The notes below the pieces were generated by a model that had not been told where the DNA came from, did not search any database, and worked only from the letters and a program-made list of their open reading frames with translations. The translations under genes and the position numbers were made by a program. This document shows, piece after piece, positions 53,974-63,789 of a stretch of DNA of 64,000 bases. The stretch is taken from NCBI GenBank assembly GCA_963771435.1, contig CAVYTF010000012.1, positions 1 to 64,000 of the forward strand. Direction: 5' to 3'. This stretch comes from CAVYTF01 sp963771435 (lineage in GTDB: Bacteria; Bacteroidota; Bacteroidia; Chitinophagales; Chitinophagaceae). The first letter of the stretch is position 1, and each line of letters starts with the position of its first letter.

Positions 53974-54366
53974 ATGATAAACAAATACTCAATGAATGGT
54001 GCTGACGATGATCAGTCCATTTTTATCAGCCTGCCCTTTGGCGGCAACTCTAGAGAAATCAAAATTGTTTCAGCTAACCAGGTGATGTATGTGGAGAGCA
54101 AAGGCGATCATGTTTGCTGTGTGGCGGCACTGGACGAAATGAATAACGGACGTTTTATCAAGTCTGTTATGAATAAAGATATTGGCCATTTTTGCAACCT
54201 TTTACCCAAGCGCATTTTTATACAAATACATAAGAGTTTTCTTGTGAACATTAATTTTATTAAAGCTTATAATAAAACAGACTACGTTATTACAATGGCA
54301 GATAAAATGACGTTTAATGTAGCGTACCGCCGCCAGAAAGAATTCAGAAATATCATTAACCTTTAA
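53974..54366 (+). CDS. Stand-alone LytTR DNA-binding regulator (copy 2)
   Basis: A 130-residue LytTR-only protein. QVMYVESKGDHVCCV, RIFIQIHKSFLVNINFIKAYNK and MTFNVAYRRQKEFRNIINL are the domain's core strands and helix. It lacks a receiver domain, so activity may be set by expression level or by a partner. It is about 70% identical by eye to the gene at 54861, indicating tandem duplication. Confidence 0.88.
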   Translation: MINKYSMNGADDDQSIFISLPFGGNSREIKIVSANQVMYVESKGDHVCCVAALDEMNNGRFIKSVMNKDIGHFCNLLPKRIFIQIHKSFLVNINFIKAYNKTDYVITMADKMTFNVAYRRQKEFRNIINL

Positions 54367-54716
54367 GAAAATAAATTTGTTTCCCGTCGGCAAAAAGTTA
54401 TGCATGCTGATCAAACAAGCCTATTTTTATAATATATTATGAGTAATCTCCTGTTTCCGGCATCAATTTTATAAGGATGCCACAAAGAGAGAAAATCTGC
54501 ACGGTTAAAGTATTTCTGAAAATATATTTGCCCCAGGAAATGTAGGCCCTTTAATAGGCATGTAATTTATTATATATCTTATTATATCTCTCTCCTAACG
54601 GAGCTTATTGTATCATAGTTGTTAATTAATATTTCTATTAATATCTTGCCTCTCCGAGGCAATAAAATGTGATGCCCTCACAGGTTAACCTACTTTTTTC
54701 CAAATCTTCTTATTTG

Positions 54717-54768
54717 CGTTCAGGAATGATTTTGGTTCGTTCAGCCTGATTATTTTGCGTTCAGGAAA
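54717..54768. promoter_or_regulatory. Candidate LytTR operator upstream of LytTR copy 3
   Basis: CGTTCAGGA at 54717, CGTTCAGCC at 54738 and CGTTCAGGA at 54758, spaced 21 and 20 bp. TGCGTTCAG fits 8 of 9 positions of the LytTR consensus. A T-rich TATTTTAC lies 35 bp downstream of the third repeat and the ATG of the LytTR gene at 54861, so autoregulation or control by copy 2 is likely. The remainder of the 54367-54860 gap shows no gene. Confidence 0.7.
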
Positions 54769-54860
54769 TTTATTAATTTTAATGGGGTTCTGTATTTTAC
54801 TTTTACAAACCCATAAAAGAAGATAACTTATATTGGCTGGTAATTTGCTAAAACGCTGTT

Positions 54861-55253
54861 ATGTTAAAAAGCACTGATCTGAATATTAATAGTGTTGACC
54901 AACCCCTTCTTATTAGTCTGCCCGGCAGCGACAAATCAAAAGAGATCCATATAGTACTTGCCAGGCAGATATTATATATACAGAGCAAAGGTGATCATAT
55001 ATGCTGTATATCGGCGGAGGATGCGATGAACAGCGGAGCTATTATTAAGTCGGTTATGAATAAAGATATCGGTTATTACTGCAAGTTGTTGCCCAGTTAT
55101 CTTTTCATTCTTATACACAGAAGCTGTCTTGTAAACATCAATTTCATTAAGGCCTATAATAAGACGGATCATATTATTACCATGGCGGATAAAATGACTT
55201 TTAATATCGCTCATCGCCGCCGCAAGGATTTCAAGGGTATCATTAATCTCTAA
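54861..55253 (+). CDS. Stand-alone LytTR DNA-binding regulator (copy 3)
   Basis: A 130-residue LytTR-only protein closely matching 53974-54366 (RQILYIQSKGDHICCIS, YLFILIHRSCLVNINFIKAYNK, MTFNIAHRRRKDFKGIINL). The final helix keeps the basic residues expected for DNA binding. It sits between two triplet operators: the one at 54717 upstream and the one at 55389 downstream, which precedes the giant adhesin gene. Confidence 0.88.
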   Translation: MLKSTDLNINSVDQPLLISLPGSDKSKEIHIVLARQILYIQSKGDHICCISAEDAMNSGAIIKSVMNKDIGYYCKLLPSYLFILIHRSCLVNINFIKAYNKTDHIITMADKMTFNIAHRRRKDFKGIINL

Positions 55254-55388
55254 GTTATATTTTGCCTCCCCGCTGATAAAAATCAACCTTTTATTGGCCG
55301 TTATTAGCCGGCCTCTCTTCGGCAGTGATGCTTCTCTTTTTTTGTGCTTCTATGTGATATAATTCAATTTTTTAGATTACTTCTTTTG

Positions 55389-55440
55389 CGTTTACGAGCA
55401 ATATTATTGCGTTCAGGATGACTTTATTTTCGTTGAGGAA
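55389..55440. promoter_or_regulatory. Candidate LytTR operator upstream of the giant adhesin
   Basis: CGTTTACGA at 55389, CGTTCAGGA at 55410 and CGTTGAGGA at 55431, exactly 21 bp apart. A TAATTTTA -7-like sequence occurs at 55470 and the adhesin ATG is at 55560. The spacing and core are the same as at 54717 and 34216. Confidence 0.7.
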
Positions 55441-55559
55441 GTTATAGGTTTTAAAGGGTTTCGTGTTTCTAATTTTATGAAGTAAATGAAAGGAATAATA
55501 AAACCTACTTCATGTACAAAAAAACGATTCCCTGTAATTTTTAAATTAAAATCTGTGTT

Positions 55560-58500
55560 ATGAAAAACCTTCTACGTTGTTTTAAAGCTTGTAAAGCAAA
55601 TGTGACAGTTCTTTGCGTTGCTGTTTTCTGTTTGACGTTCAGCCAGCAGGGATCAGCACAGACATCGTTTACTCCCGGTAACATTGTGGTGTACCGTGTA
55701 GGATCAGGAACGGGTAACCTGGTAAACACCGGTAATCCTGTTTTTATTGATGAGTACAATGCCTCAACCGGGGCATTGGTACAGTCAGTAGCTATGCCTA
55801 CTGCGGCATCGGGCAGTAATTTGCCACTAATTGCAGACGGCAGAAGCGTGGCAGAGGGTATGCTGACGCTTTCGGCTGACGGGCGATATTTACTTGCTAC
55901 CGGTTATGGAACAACTACGGGAGGGGGTGTGTCTCTTTCTACTACCACCTCTGCCTCTGTGCCGAGGGTGGTTGCTCAAATTAATTCTGCAACTTCTATT
56001 AATACAACAACAGCACTTACGGACTGGGCAAGCGCAGGCGCCCCGCAGACCGCAGCTTCTGACGGAAGCAGCAGTGTTTGGGTAGGAGGCAGCAATGGAG
56101 GGGTAAGATATACTACACTTGGAGCGACCACTTCAACCCAGATCAATGCAGCAACAGGTTCGCCTCAAAGCATAAGGCAGCTTAATATTTTTAATGACCA
56201 ACTGTATGCAACAGCAGCGAGCAACGCAGGGAATGTTTATACAGTGTCAACTGTTGGTGCCGCTTTGCCAAACGGGCCTACCCAGGCGGTAACTCCATTG
56301 ACAGGGTTGCCTAATGCAAATACCCTATCACCATACGCTTATTATTTAACGATCTTACCGGCAGGTGAAGTTTTATATATAACAGATAATGCGGCTGGTA
56401 CTATTTCCAAGTATTCACTTGTGAGTGGTACCTGGACCGCAAACGGTTCAATTTCGACCCCCTCAATTGTTGGTTTAACCGGCACTATCAGTAGTTCTAC
56501 CTCCATCACTTTATTTGCCACTGAAGGGCTTAGCGGTGCAGCAGGAGGAGGCGCTATTTATAAAATCGTTGATGCCAGCGGATATAACGGATCTATAGCC
56601 GCGGCAACAGTAAATACATCATTTGTTACTGCGGGCACCAAAACCGCATTCAGGGGCATCGCATATGCACCGCTACCAATTGCAGTTACGGTGGCTAATC
56701 CAGGGAATCAAATTTTTAATGTTTTGGGCATTTTAGATAACCTGACAGTAAACGGAACTCCTAATTCAACAGCTATTGCTGTAATAAGCAACAGTACCAT
56801 AACAGGGTTGCTGAATGCAATAGATGCGGGTGTTTTAGCTGCAGGCGATGTTAACCTCTCATTTACTCCGGGTATTGCAGGTACAGCAGATGTGCAGGTA
56901 TGTGTGTATTACGGCCCTATAGAGGTCTGCACTAATTTTACAATAACGGTATGCCTTCTTTGTCCGAGCATTTCTCTTTCGACTTATACATTGCCGGCGA
57001 TGACGACGACGTATGGCACGCCCTCGACAGCCCAAACTGTGACCGTTTCGGGCAGCCTCTTAACCCATAATATAACTACCTCGGCAGCTCCTGCAGGTTT
57101 TGAGGTCTCAAGTAACGGAACCACTTATGGCAGCACTGCAACCTTTACAGAGACCCTTGGAAGTGTAAACGGTACTTTATATGTACGCCTGGCAAAAACA
57201 GCACCTGTTATAGGAAATTATAATAACCAAACAATTACTTTGTCGTCTTCAGGGGCTAATTCAGTTACTATAAATACTGCCTTTACTGGCAATATTGTTA
57301 ACCCGGCACCATTAACTATTACAGGGTTAACAGTCAATAATAAAGTTTATGACGGAACAACAACAGCAACATTAAGCGGCACGCCTGCATACGTTGGCCT
57401 CCAGAATGGAGAGACCTTTAGCGTAACAGGTACACCGGTTGCGAACTTTAATACTGCTTCCGTTGGAAATAATAAGAACGTAACTGTGACGGGATATACA
57501 GCACCGAGTACTAATTATACCGTAACTCAGCCAACCGGGCTGAAAGGGAAAATTACCATAGCAACGCCAGTCGTAACAGTGACAGGTGTTGGGACATATA
57601 CTTATAACGGAAGTGCACAGGGGCCAAATACGGCAAATACAGGAGGCTCTACAGGAACACTGACCTTTAGTTATAGCGGTACAACAGACGCAGGGGCAAC
57701 ATATGGACCAAGCGCCACACCTCCTACAGCAGCAGGTAATTATACAGTAACGGCAAGTGTGGCAGCAAGTGCTGACGGGAACTGGGCAGCAGCAAGTTCA
57801 TCACCTGCAGCGTTTACAATAGGGATGGCCACCCCTGTGGTGACAGTGACCCCAGTGGGTACCTATACCTATAACGGAAGTGCACAGGGGCCTGTTGCAG
57901 CAACAACAGGAGGCTCAAGCGGCGCAGTGACCTTTAGTTATAGCGGCACAACTGATGCAGGGGCAACATACGGTCCAAGCGCCACGCCTCCGACAACAGC
58001 GGGTAATTATACAGCAACGGCACACGTGGCAGCAAGTGCAGATGGGGATTATACAGCATCAAGTTCATCACCTACAGCGTTTACAATAGGGATGGCAACT
58101 CCTGTGGTAACAGTTACTCCTGTTGGCACCTATACCTATAACGGAAGCGCACAGGGACCTGTTGCAGCAACGACAGGAGGTTCAACGGGTACAGTAAGCT
58201 TTACTTATTCGGGTACAACTGATGCAGGAGCAACCTACGGCCCAAGCAGCACACCGCCAACTGCTGCAGGTAGCTATACAGCGACGGCAAGTGTGGCAGC
58301 GAGCGCAGACGGCGATTATACAGCATCAAGTTCATCACCTACAGCGTTTACAATAGGGATGGCAACTCCTGTGGTAACAGTTACTCCTGTTGGCACCTAT
58401 ACCTATAACGGAAGCGCACAGGGACCTGTTGCAGCAACGACAGGAGGTTCAACGGGTACAGTAAGCTTTACTTATTCGGGTACAACTGATGCAGGAGCAA

Positions 58501-61500
58501 CCTACGGCCCAAGCAGCACACCGCCAACTGCTGCAGGTAGCTATACAGCGACGGCAAGTGTGGCAGCGAGCGCAGACGGCGATTATACAGCATCAAGTTC
58601 ATCACCTACAGCGTTTACAATAGGGATGGCAACTCCTGTGGTGACAGTGACCCCCGTGGGTACCTATACCTATAACGGAAGCGCACAGGGGCCCGTAGCA
58701 GCAACAACGGGAGGTTCAACGGGTGCCTTAAGCTTTAGCTATTCAGGCACCAGTAACGCAGGAGCAACTTATGGCCCGGGCAGCACACCACCTACTAATG
58801 CGGGTAATTATACAGTAACGGCAAGTGTGGCAGCAAGTGCTGACGGGGATTATACAGCAGCAAGTTCATCAGCAACAGCCTTTACTATAGGCCAAGCTGC
58901 CCCAACAACAGTAACGGTAACGAATGTAGGAACCTATACATACGACGGAAGCTCCCAAGGGCCGAATACTGCAAATACAGGCGGGTCAACAGGAACGGTG
59001 AGCTTTACTTACAGCGGCACAACAGATGCAGGAGCGACCTACGGCCCGAGCAGCACACCGCCAACGGCAGCAGGTAATTACACTGTAACGGCAAATGTGG
59101 CAGCGAGTGCAGACGGAAATTATCCTCCATCCAGCTCATCACCCACACCATTCACAATAGGACAGGAAACTCCTGTAGTTTCAGTAACAGGCGGTACCAC
59201 CTTTACTTATGACGGTAGCGCGCAGGGGCCAGCAACTGCAAATACAGGCGGCTCAACAGGAGCAGTAAGCTATACTTACAGTGGTACAACTGACGCAGGC
59301 GCAACCTACGGCCCAAGCAGCACACCGCCAACGGCAGCAGGTAATTATACAGTAACGGCAAATGTAGCAGCAAGCCCTGATGGCGATTATGCAGCAGCGA
59401 GCTCATCGCCTACACCGTTCACAATTGGAATGGAAACCCCTGTAGTTACAGTAACAGGCCCTACAAGCTTTACTTATGATGGAAGCGCACAAGGCCCATC
59501 AACTGCAAATACAGGTGGCTCAACAGGAGCAGTAAGTTATACTTATTCAGGAACAACTGATGCAGGCGCAACCTACGGCCCAAGCAGCACACCACCAACG
59601 GCGGCAGGTAATTATACAGTAACGGCAAATGTAGCAGCAAGCCCCGACGGCGATTATGCAGCAGCAAGCTCATCGCCTACACCGTTCACAATAGGAATGG
59701 AAACCCCTGTAGTTTCAGTAACAGGGCCTACAAGCTTTACTTATGATGGAAGCGCACAAGGCCCATCAACTGCAAATACAGGTGGCTCAACAGGGGCAGT
59801 AAGTTATACTTACAGTGGTACAACTGATGCAGGCGCCACCTACGGCCCAAGCAGCACACCGCCAACGGCAGCAGGTAATTATACAGTAACGGCAAATGTA
59901 GCAGCAAGCCCTGATGGCGATTATGCAGCAGCGAGCTCATCGCCTACACCGTTCACAATTGGAATGGAAACCCCTGTAGTTACAGTAACAGGCCCTACAA
60001 GCTTTACTTATGATGGAAGCGCACAAGGCCCATCAACTGCAAATACAGGCGGCTCAACAGGGGCAGTAACATATACTTATAGCGGCACTACTGATGCAGG
60101 AGCAACCTACGGCCCAAGCAGCACACCGCCAACGGCAGCAGGTAATTATACAGTAACGGCAAATGTAGCAGCAAGCCCTGACGGCGATTATGCAGCAGCA
60201 AGCTCACCAGCCACACCATTTACGATAGGAATGGCAACGCCGATAGTAGCGGTAACAGGTACTACGAGCTTTACCTACGATGGAAGCGCACAAGGCCCAT
60301 CAACTGCAAATACAGGCGGCTCAACAGGGGCAGTAACATATACTTATAGCGGCACTACTGATGCAGGAGCAACATACGGCCCGAGCAGCACACCGCCAAC
60401 GGCAGCAGGTAATTATACAGTAACGGCAAATGTAGCAGCAAGCCCTGACGGCGATTATGCAGCAGCAAGCTCACCAGCCACACCATTTACGATAGGAATG
60501 GCAACGCCGATAGTAGCGGTAACAGGTACTACGAGCTTTACCTATGATGGAAGCGCACAGGGGCCGAATACTGCAAGCACAGGCGGTTCAACCGGAGCGC
60601 TGAGCTTTAGTTATTCAGGCACTACCGATGCAGGAGCAACCTACGGCCCGAGCAGCACGCCACCAACGGAAGCAGGTAATTATACAGTAACGGCAAGTGT
60701 GGCAGCGAGTGCGGATGGCGATTATACTGCTGCCAGTTCATCACCAACTGCGTTTACTATCGGCATGGCTTCCTCAAGCATTTCAGTAACAGGCAGCACC
60801 AGCTATACTTATAACGGTTCAGCACAAGGGCCTGCAACCTATACTGAAACAGGTTCTACAGGAGCGGTAACGTTTAGTTATGTTGGCGTAAGCGGCACTA
60901 CCTACGGGCCAAGTGCCACACCTCCAACAGCTGCGGGCAGTTATACCGCAACAGCTACAGTTGCTGCAGATGGCAATTACAATGGTGCGACATCATCAGC
61001 CACAGGGTTTACAATAGGTATGGCAACACCGGTTGTTACAGTAACAGGCAGTACAAGCTATACTTATAATGCAACCCCTCAGGGCCCTAATACGGTAGAT
61101 GCAGGCGGGTCAACGGGGGCGGTAACGTATCTGTATACTGGCACAAGTAATACAGGAGCAAACTATTCGAACACAACTCCGCCAACGGATGCGGGCAGTT
61201 ATTCAGTGACAGCATTGGTGGCAGGAGATGCAAACCATAACCCTGCGGAATCATTACCTTATAACTTTACGATCAATGTAGTGCCACTTACAATTACTGC
61301 CAATAATATAACAAAGTGCAACGGAGCAACTTATACTTTTGCGGGCACTGAATTCGCCACGGCAGGATTGCAAGGCAGCGATGCAGTGAGCAGTGTAAGC
61401 TTAAGTAGCGCAGGGGCAGCAGCCTCAGCTACCGCAGGTGCTTATACAATTACCAATGCGCAGGGTTCAGCCGTGGGAACCGGCTTAAGTAATTATACCA

Positions 61501-63728
61501 TTACTTATGTGAACGGCACATTAACGGTGGAAACAGCACTGGCATTAACAATTACACAGGTAAACCCTGATTGCCATGGCAATTTAGGTTCACTGTCTGG
61601 ATCTGTATCAGGCGGCGGCACACCATACATGTATGAAGTGAACAGTGGTGCAACTTATAATGCGGGCGCAATAGTATATGGTCCTAGTACTAACCCGCTT
61701 TACAGCTCTGTAGCAGCGGGTTTATATACTTACTCTGTAATAGATGCAGCCGGATGCCTGGCATCAGCGGTGGGGTTGAGCGTTAACTACCTGACAAAAT
61801 CACCTGTTCTTCTTAATTCTATGGTAGCTCCGCCAACGTGGGGGATATGTTACGGAGGCACTTCAACAATCGTTACTATACCTACCGGGGGGGCCGCTCC
61901 ATATTCTTACAGCCTTAATAACGGGCCGTTTGTACAAGGTGCCAGCAGATACTTCTTAGCGCCAGCAGGCACTTATCATATAACGGTAGAAGATAATGCA
62001 GGCTGCACTTACAATACTGATACGGTTACGATCACCCAGCCATCAGCACCTGTATCCTTTACTACATCATACACGGGACAGGGATGCAATAACCAGGCAA
62101 CCATATCAGTTACTGCTGCCGGGGGATATGGTGGTTTCAGTTACAGCGGGACCGACGGCAGAAGCTACCAGGCAGGGTCTGTATTCAATGGGTTATCCTA
62201 TGGACGGGATTCCATCGTGGTAAAAGACCAGATGGGCTGCAGTACAGCACAATATCTTAATTTGGTCGCGCTTACCGCTCCACCAATTTCAGGTAACCTG
62301 CAGGCTTGTTATAATGCAACAACAACGATATCAACAACGGCAGCAGGTGGAATTTCACCTTATACCTATAGCCTTAATGGTGGCAGCTATGTACCTAGTT
62401 CACAGCGTTTCTTTTCGTCAGTAACGCCGGGAACTTATTATATTACCGCAAAAGACAGTGTAGGCTGTATCTATACCACGGCTTCGGTAAATATTAGCCA
62501 GCCATCAGCGCCTTTGAGCTTTACCACTGCTGTAACTAATGCAAGCTGTAGCAGCAATACAGGCTCGATAAAAATAACAGCTTCCGGCAGTTATGGCACT
62601 TATACTTACAGCATAAACAATGGTTCTACTTTCCAAACGAGCAATAGTTTTACAGGCCTTGCACCTAATACATATCAAATAGTGGTTATGGACAAGAGTG
62701 GCTGCACAGCATACAGTACGGCAACAGTAGCTGTTACTACTATCTCTACATCAGCTATTACGGGCAACCTGCAGGTTTGTTATGGAGGAACCACAACGCT
62801 CACTACAACACCTTCTGGCGGGGTATCGCCTTATACTTACAGTCTTAACGGTGGCAGTTTTGGGGGTTCGCATATCTTTACTGAGCCCGCAGGTAGTTAT
62901 TATATCACTGTTAAGGATAACAACGGGTGCACAGCCACTACGCCATCGATAACTGTAACACAGCCATCGGCTGCGGTAACGTTCACTACTTCAATGGGCG
63001 GCCCTTTCTGCACAAGCAATGGCGGCATAGCGGTGACAGCAGCGGGTGGTTATGGTAATTACAGTTACAGTGACAACAATGGAAGCAGCTACCAAACAGG
63101 TTCTACGTTCAGCGGCCTTTCTTATGGCAGCTATATCGTTGCGGTAAAAGACCAGGATGGGTGTTCAGCATCTCCGGTAACAGTCAAAATACCAGCCCTT
63201 AGCGCTCCTGCTATCTCAGGAAATTTAATGGTATGCGTTGGTTCTAATGCTACGATCAGTACTACGGGTACAGGTGGGGTTGCTCCTTATGCCTACAGTC
63301 TTAATGGTCTTGCGTATGTGTCGAGTTCCAACAGGTATTTTAGTGTTAGCCCGGGAACATATACGATAACGGTTAAGGATAATGTAAGCTGCACGTATAC
63401 AACACCGTCAGTAACAGTTACTACGATGACCTGTAGCACCCTGGTAGAAGGGGGAGTGCAGCAAAAGGTAGAAACAACACAGCCTGAGTTTACAGCGCAT
63501 GTATCGCCAAACCCGGCACTCACAACCTTCCACCTGCAAATACAGAGCAGTAGTAAGGAAGATGTAGAGCTGATAGTAACGAATATGCTTGGAATTAAAG
63601 TTTATGAAGGCAGGGGAGGAGTGGACGGTACTTATGAATTTGGAGCAGGCTTCACCAGCGGAATGTATATACTGCAAATAAGGCAGGGCAATACAATGCA
63701 CACGGTTAAACTGGTGAAGGGGAATTAG
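55560..63728 (+). CDS. Giant MBG/SprB-repeat adhesin-like protein with T9SS sorting domain
   Basis: A 2722-residue secreted protein. Order: signal peptide (residues 1 to about 34, ending QQGSAQ); a propeller-like N-terminal region (about 35-390); a strand-rich linker; a YDG-like domain (VNNKVYDGTTTATL, about 595-665); fourteen MBG repeats of about 89 residues (about 668-1905); an MBG_2-like domain (about 1910-1995); some eight SprB-like repeats (about 2000-2630); and a type A T9SS sorting domain (SPNPALTTFHLQ ... GMYILQIRQGN ... VKLVKGN). It is expected to pass through SprA and stay on, or be released from, the cell surface as an adhesin. The C-terminal third is paralogous to the gene at 2-2284. 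A LytTR-type operator lies upstream. Confidence 0.93.
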   Translation: MKNLLRCFKACKANVTVLCVAVFCLTFSQQGSAQTSFTPGNIVVYRVGSGTGNLVNTGNPVFIDEYNASTGALVQSVAMPTAASGSNLPLIADGRSVAEGMLTLSADGRYLLATGYGTTTGGGVSLSTTTSASVPRVVAQINSATSINTTTALTDWASAGAPQTAASDGSSSVWVGGSNGGVRYTTLGATTSTQINAATGSPQSIRQLNIFNDQLYATAASNAGNVYTVSTVGAALPNGPTQAVTPLTGLPNANTLSPYAYYLTILPAGEVLYITDNAAGTISKYSLVSGTWTANGSISTPSIVGLTGTISSSTSITLFATEGLSGAAGGGAIYKIVDASGYNGSIAAATVNTSFVTAGTKTAFRGIAYAPLPIAVTVANPGNQIFNVLGILDNLTVNGTPNSTAIAVISNSTITGLLNAIDAGVLAAGDVNLSFTPGIAGTADVQVCVYYGPIEVCTNFTITVCLLCPSISLSTYTLPAMTTTYGTPSTAQTVTVSGSLLTHNITTSAAPAGFEVSSNGTTYGSTATFTETLGSVNGTLYVRLAKTAPVIGNYNNQTITLSSSGANSVTINTAFTGNIVNPAPLTITGLTVNNKVYDGTTTATLSGTPAYVGLQNGETFSVTGTPVANFNTASVGNNKNVTVTGYTAPSTNYTVTQPTGLKGKITIATPVVTVTGVGTYTYNGSAQGPNTANTGGSTGTLTFSYSGTTDAGATYGPSATPPTAAGNYTVTASVAASADGNWAAASSSPAAFTIGMATPVVTVTPVGTYTYNGSAQGPVAATTGGSSGAVTFSYSGTTDAGATYGPSATPPTTAGNYTATAHVAASADGDYTASSSSPTAFTIGMATPVVTVTPVGTYTYNGSAQGPVAATTGGSTGTVSFTYSGTTDAGATYGPSSTPPTAAGSYTATASVAASADGDYTASSSSPTAFTIGMATPVVTVTPVGTYTYNGSAQGPVAATTGGSTGTVSFTYSGTTDAGATYGPSSTPPTAAGSYTATASVAASADGDYTASSSSPTAFTIGMATPVVTVTPVGTYTYNGSAQGPVAATTGGSTGALSFSYSGTSNAGATYGPGSTPPTNAGNYTVTASVAASADGDYTAASSSATAFTIGQAAPTTVTVTNVGTYTYDGSSQGPNTANTGGSTGTVSFTYSGTTDAGATYGPSSTPPTAAGNYTVTANVAASADGNYPPSSSSPTPFTIGQETPVVSVTGGTTFTYDGSAQGPATANTGGSTGAVSYTYSGTTDAGATYGPSSTPPTAAGNYTVTANVAASPDGDYAAASSSPTPFTIGMETPVVTVTGPTSFTYDGSAQGPSTANTGGSTGAVSYTYSGTTDAGATYGPSSTPPTAAGNYTVTANVAASPDGDYAAASSSPTPFTIGMETPVVSVTGPTSFTYDGSAQGPSTANTGGSTGAVSYTYSGTTDAGATYGPSSTPPTAAGNYTVTANVAASPDGDYAAASSSPTPFTIGMETPVVTVTGPTSFTYDGSAQGPSTANTGGSTGAVTYTYSGTTDAGATYGPSSTPPTAAGNYTVTANVAASPDGDYAAASSPATPFTIGMATPIVAVTGTTSFTYDGSAQGPSTANTGGSTGAVTYTYSGTTDAGATYGPSSTPPTAAGNYTVTANVAASPDGDYAAASSPATPFTIGMATPIVAVTGTTSFTYDGSAQGPNTASTGGSTGALSFSYSGTTDAGATYGPSSTPPTEAGNYTVTASVAASADGDYTAASSSPTAFTIGMASSSISVTGSTSYTYNGSAQGPATYTETGSTGAVTFSYVGVSGTTYGPSATPPTAAGSYTATATVAADGNYNGATSSATGFTIGMATPVVTVTGSTSYTYNATPQGPNTVDAGGSTGAVTYLYTGTSNTGANYSNTTPPTDAGSYSVTALVAGDANHNPAESLPYNFTINVVPLTITANNITKCNGATYTFAGTEFATAGLQGSDAVSSVSLSSAGAAASATAGAYTITNAQGSAVGTGLSNYTITYVNGTLTVETALALTITQVNPDCHGNLGSLSGSVSGGGTPYMYEVNSGATYNAGAIVYGPSTNPLYSSVAAGLYTYSVIDAAGCLASAVGLSVNYLTKSPVLLNSMVAPPTWGICYGGTSTIVTIPTGGAAPYSYSLNNGPFVQGASRYFLAPAGTYHITVEDNAGCTYNTDTVTITQPSAPVSFTTSYTGQGCNNQATISVTAAGGYGGFSYSGTDGRSYQAGSVFNGLSYGRDSIVVKDQMGCSTAQYLNLVALTAPPISGNLQACYNATTTISTTAAGGISPYTYSLNGGSYVPSSQRFFSSVTPGTYYITAKDSVGCIYTTASVNISQPSAPLSFTTAVTNASCSSNTGSIKITASGSYGTYTYSINNGSTFQTSNSFTGLAPNTYQIVVMDKSGCTAYSTATVAVTTISTSAITGNLQVCYGGTTTLTTTPSGGVSPYTYSLNGGSFGGSHIFTEPAGSYYITVKDNNGCTATTPSITVTQPSAAVTFTTSMGGPFCTSNGGIAVTAAGGYGNYSYSDNNGSSYQTGSTFSGLSYGSYIVAVKDQDGCSASPVTVKIPALSAPAISGNLMVCVGSNATISTTGTGGVAPYAYSLNGLAYVSSSNRYFSVSPGTYTITVKDNVSCTYTTPSVTVTTMTCSTLVEGGVQQKVETTQPEFTAHVSPNPALTTFHLQIQSSSKEDVELIVTNMLGIKVYEGRGGVDGTYEFGAGFTSGMYILQIRQGNTMHTVKLVKGN
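57561..61275 (+). repeat. Fourteen 267-bp tandem repeats encoding MBG domains
   Basis: Repeat boundaries recur every 267 bp, for example the ATG of FTIGM at 57825, 58092, 58359 and 58626. The units starting at 58092 and 58359 appear identical base for base, and units 8-11 are nearly so, showing recent homogenisation. The last two units are diverged and shorter. Copy number could vary by recombination and could be mis-assembled with short reads. Confidence 0.92.
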
Positions 63729-63753
63729 GAATTTAAGAATAAAAAGTAATCAA

Positions 63754-63789
63754 AAGGCCATCCTGCGAAAGCGGGATGGCCTTTTTTAT
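63754..63789 (+). terminator. Rho-independent terminator of the right adhesin gene
   Basis: AAAAGGCCATCC / GGATGGCCTTTTTT stem-loop, 26 bp past the stop. It is homologous to the terminator of the left paralogue at 2320-2348. Confidence 0.92.

Noticed and set aside
53440..55560. tRNA or small RNA genes in the long AT-rich gaps
   Set aside because: I looked for GGTTCRANNCC-type T arms and cloverleaf pairing and found none.
59203..59940. Three 67-codon minus-strand frames spaced 267 bp apart
   Set aside because: They are antisense shadows of the MBG repeats of the adhesin gene.
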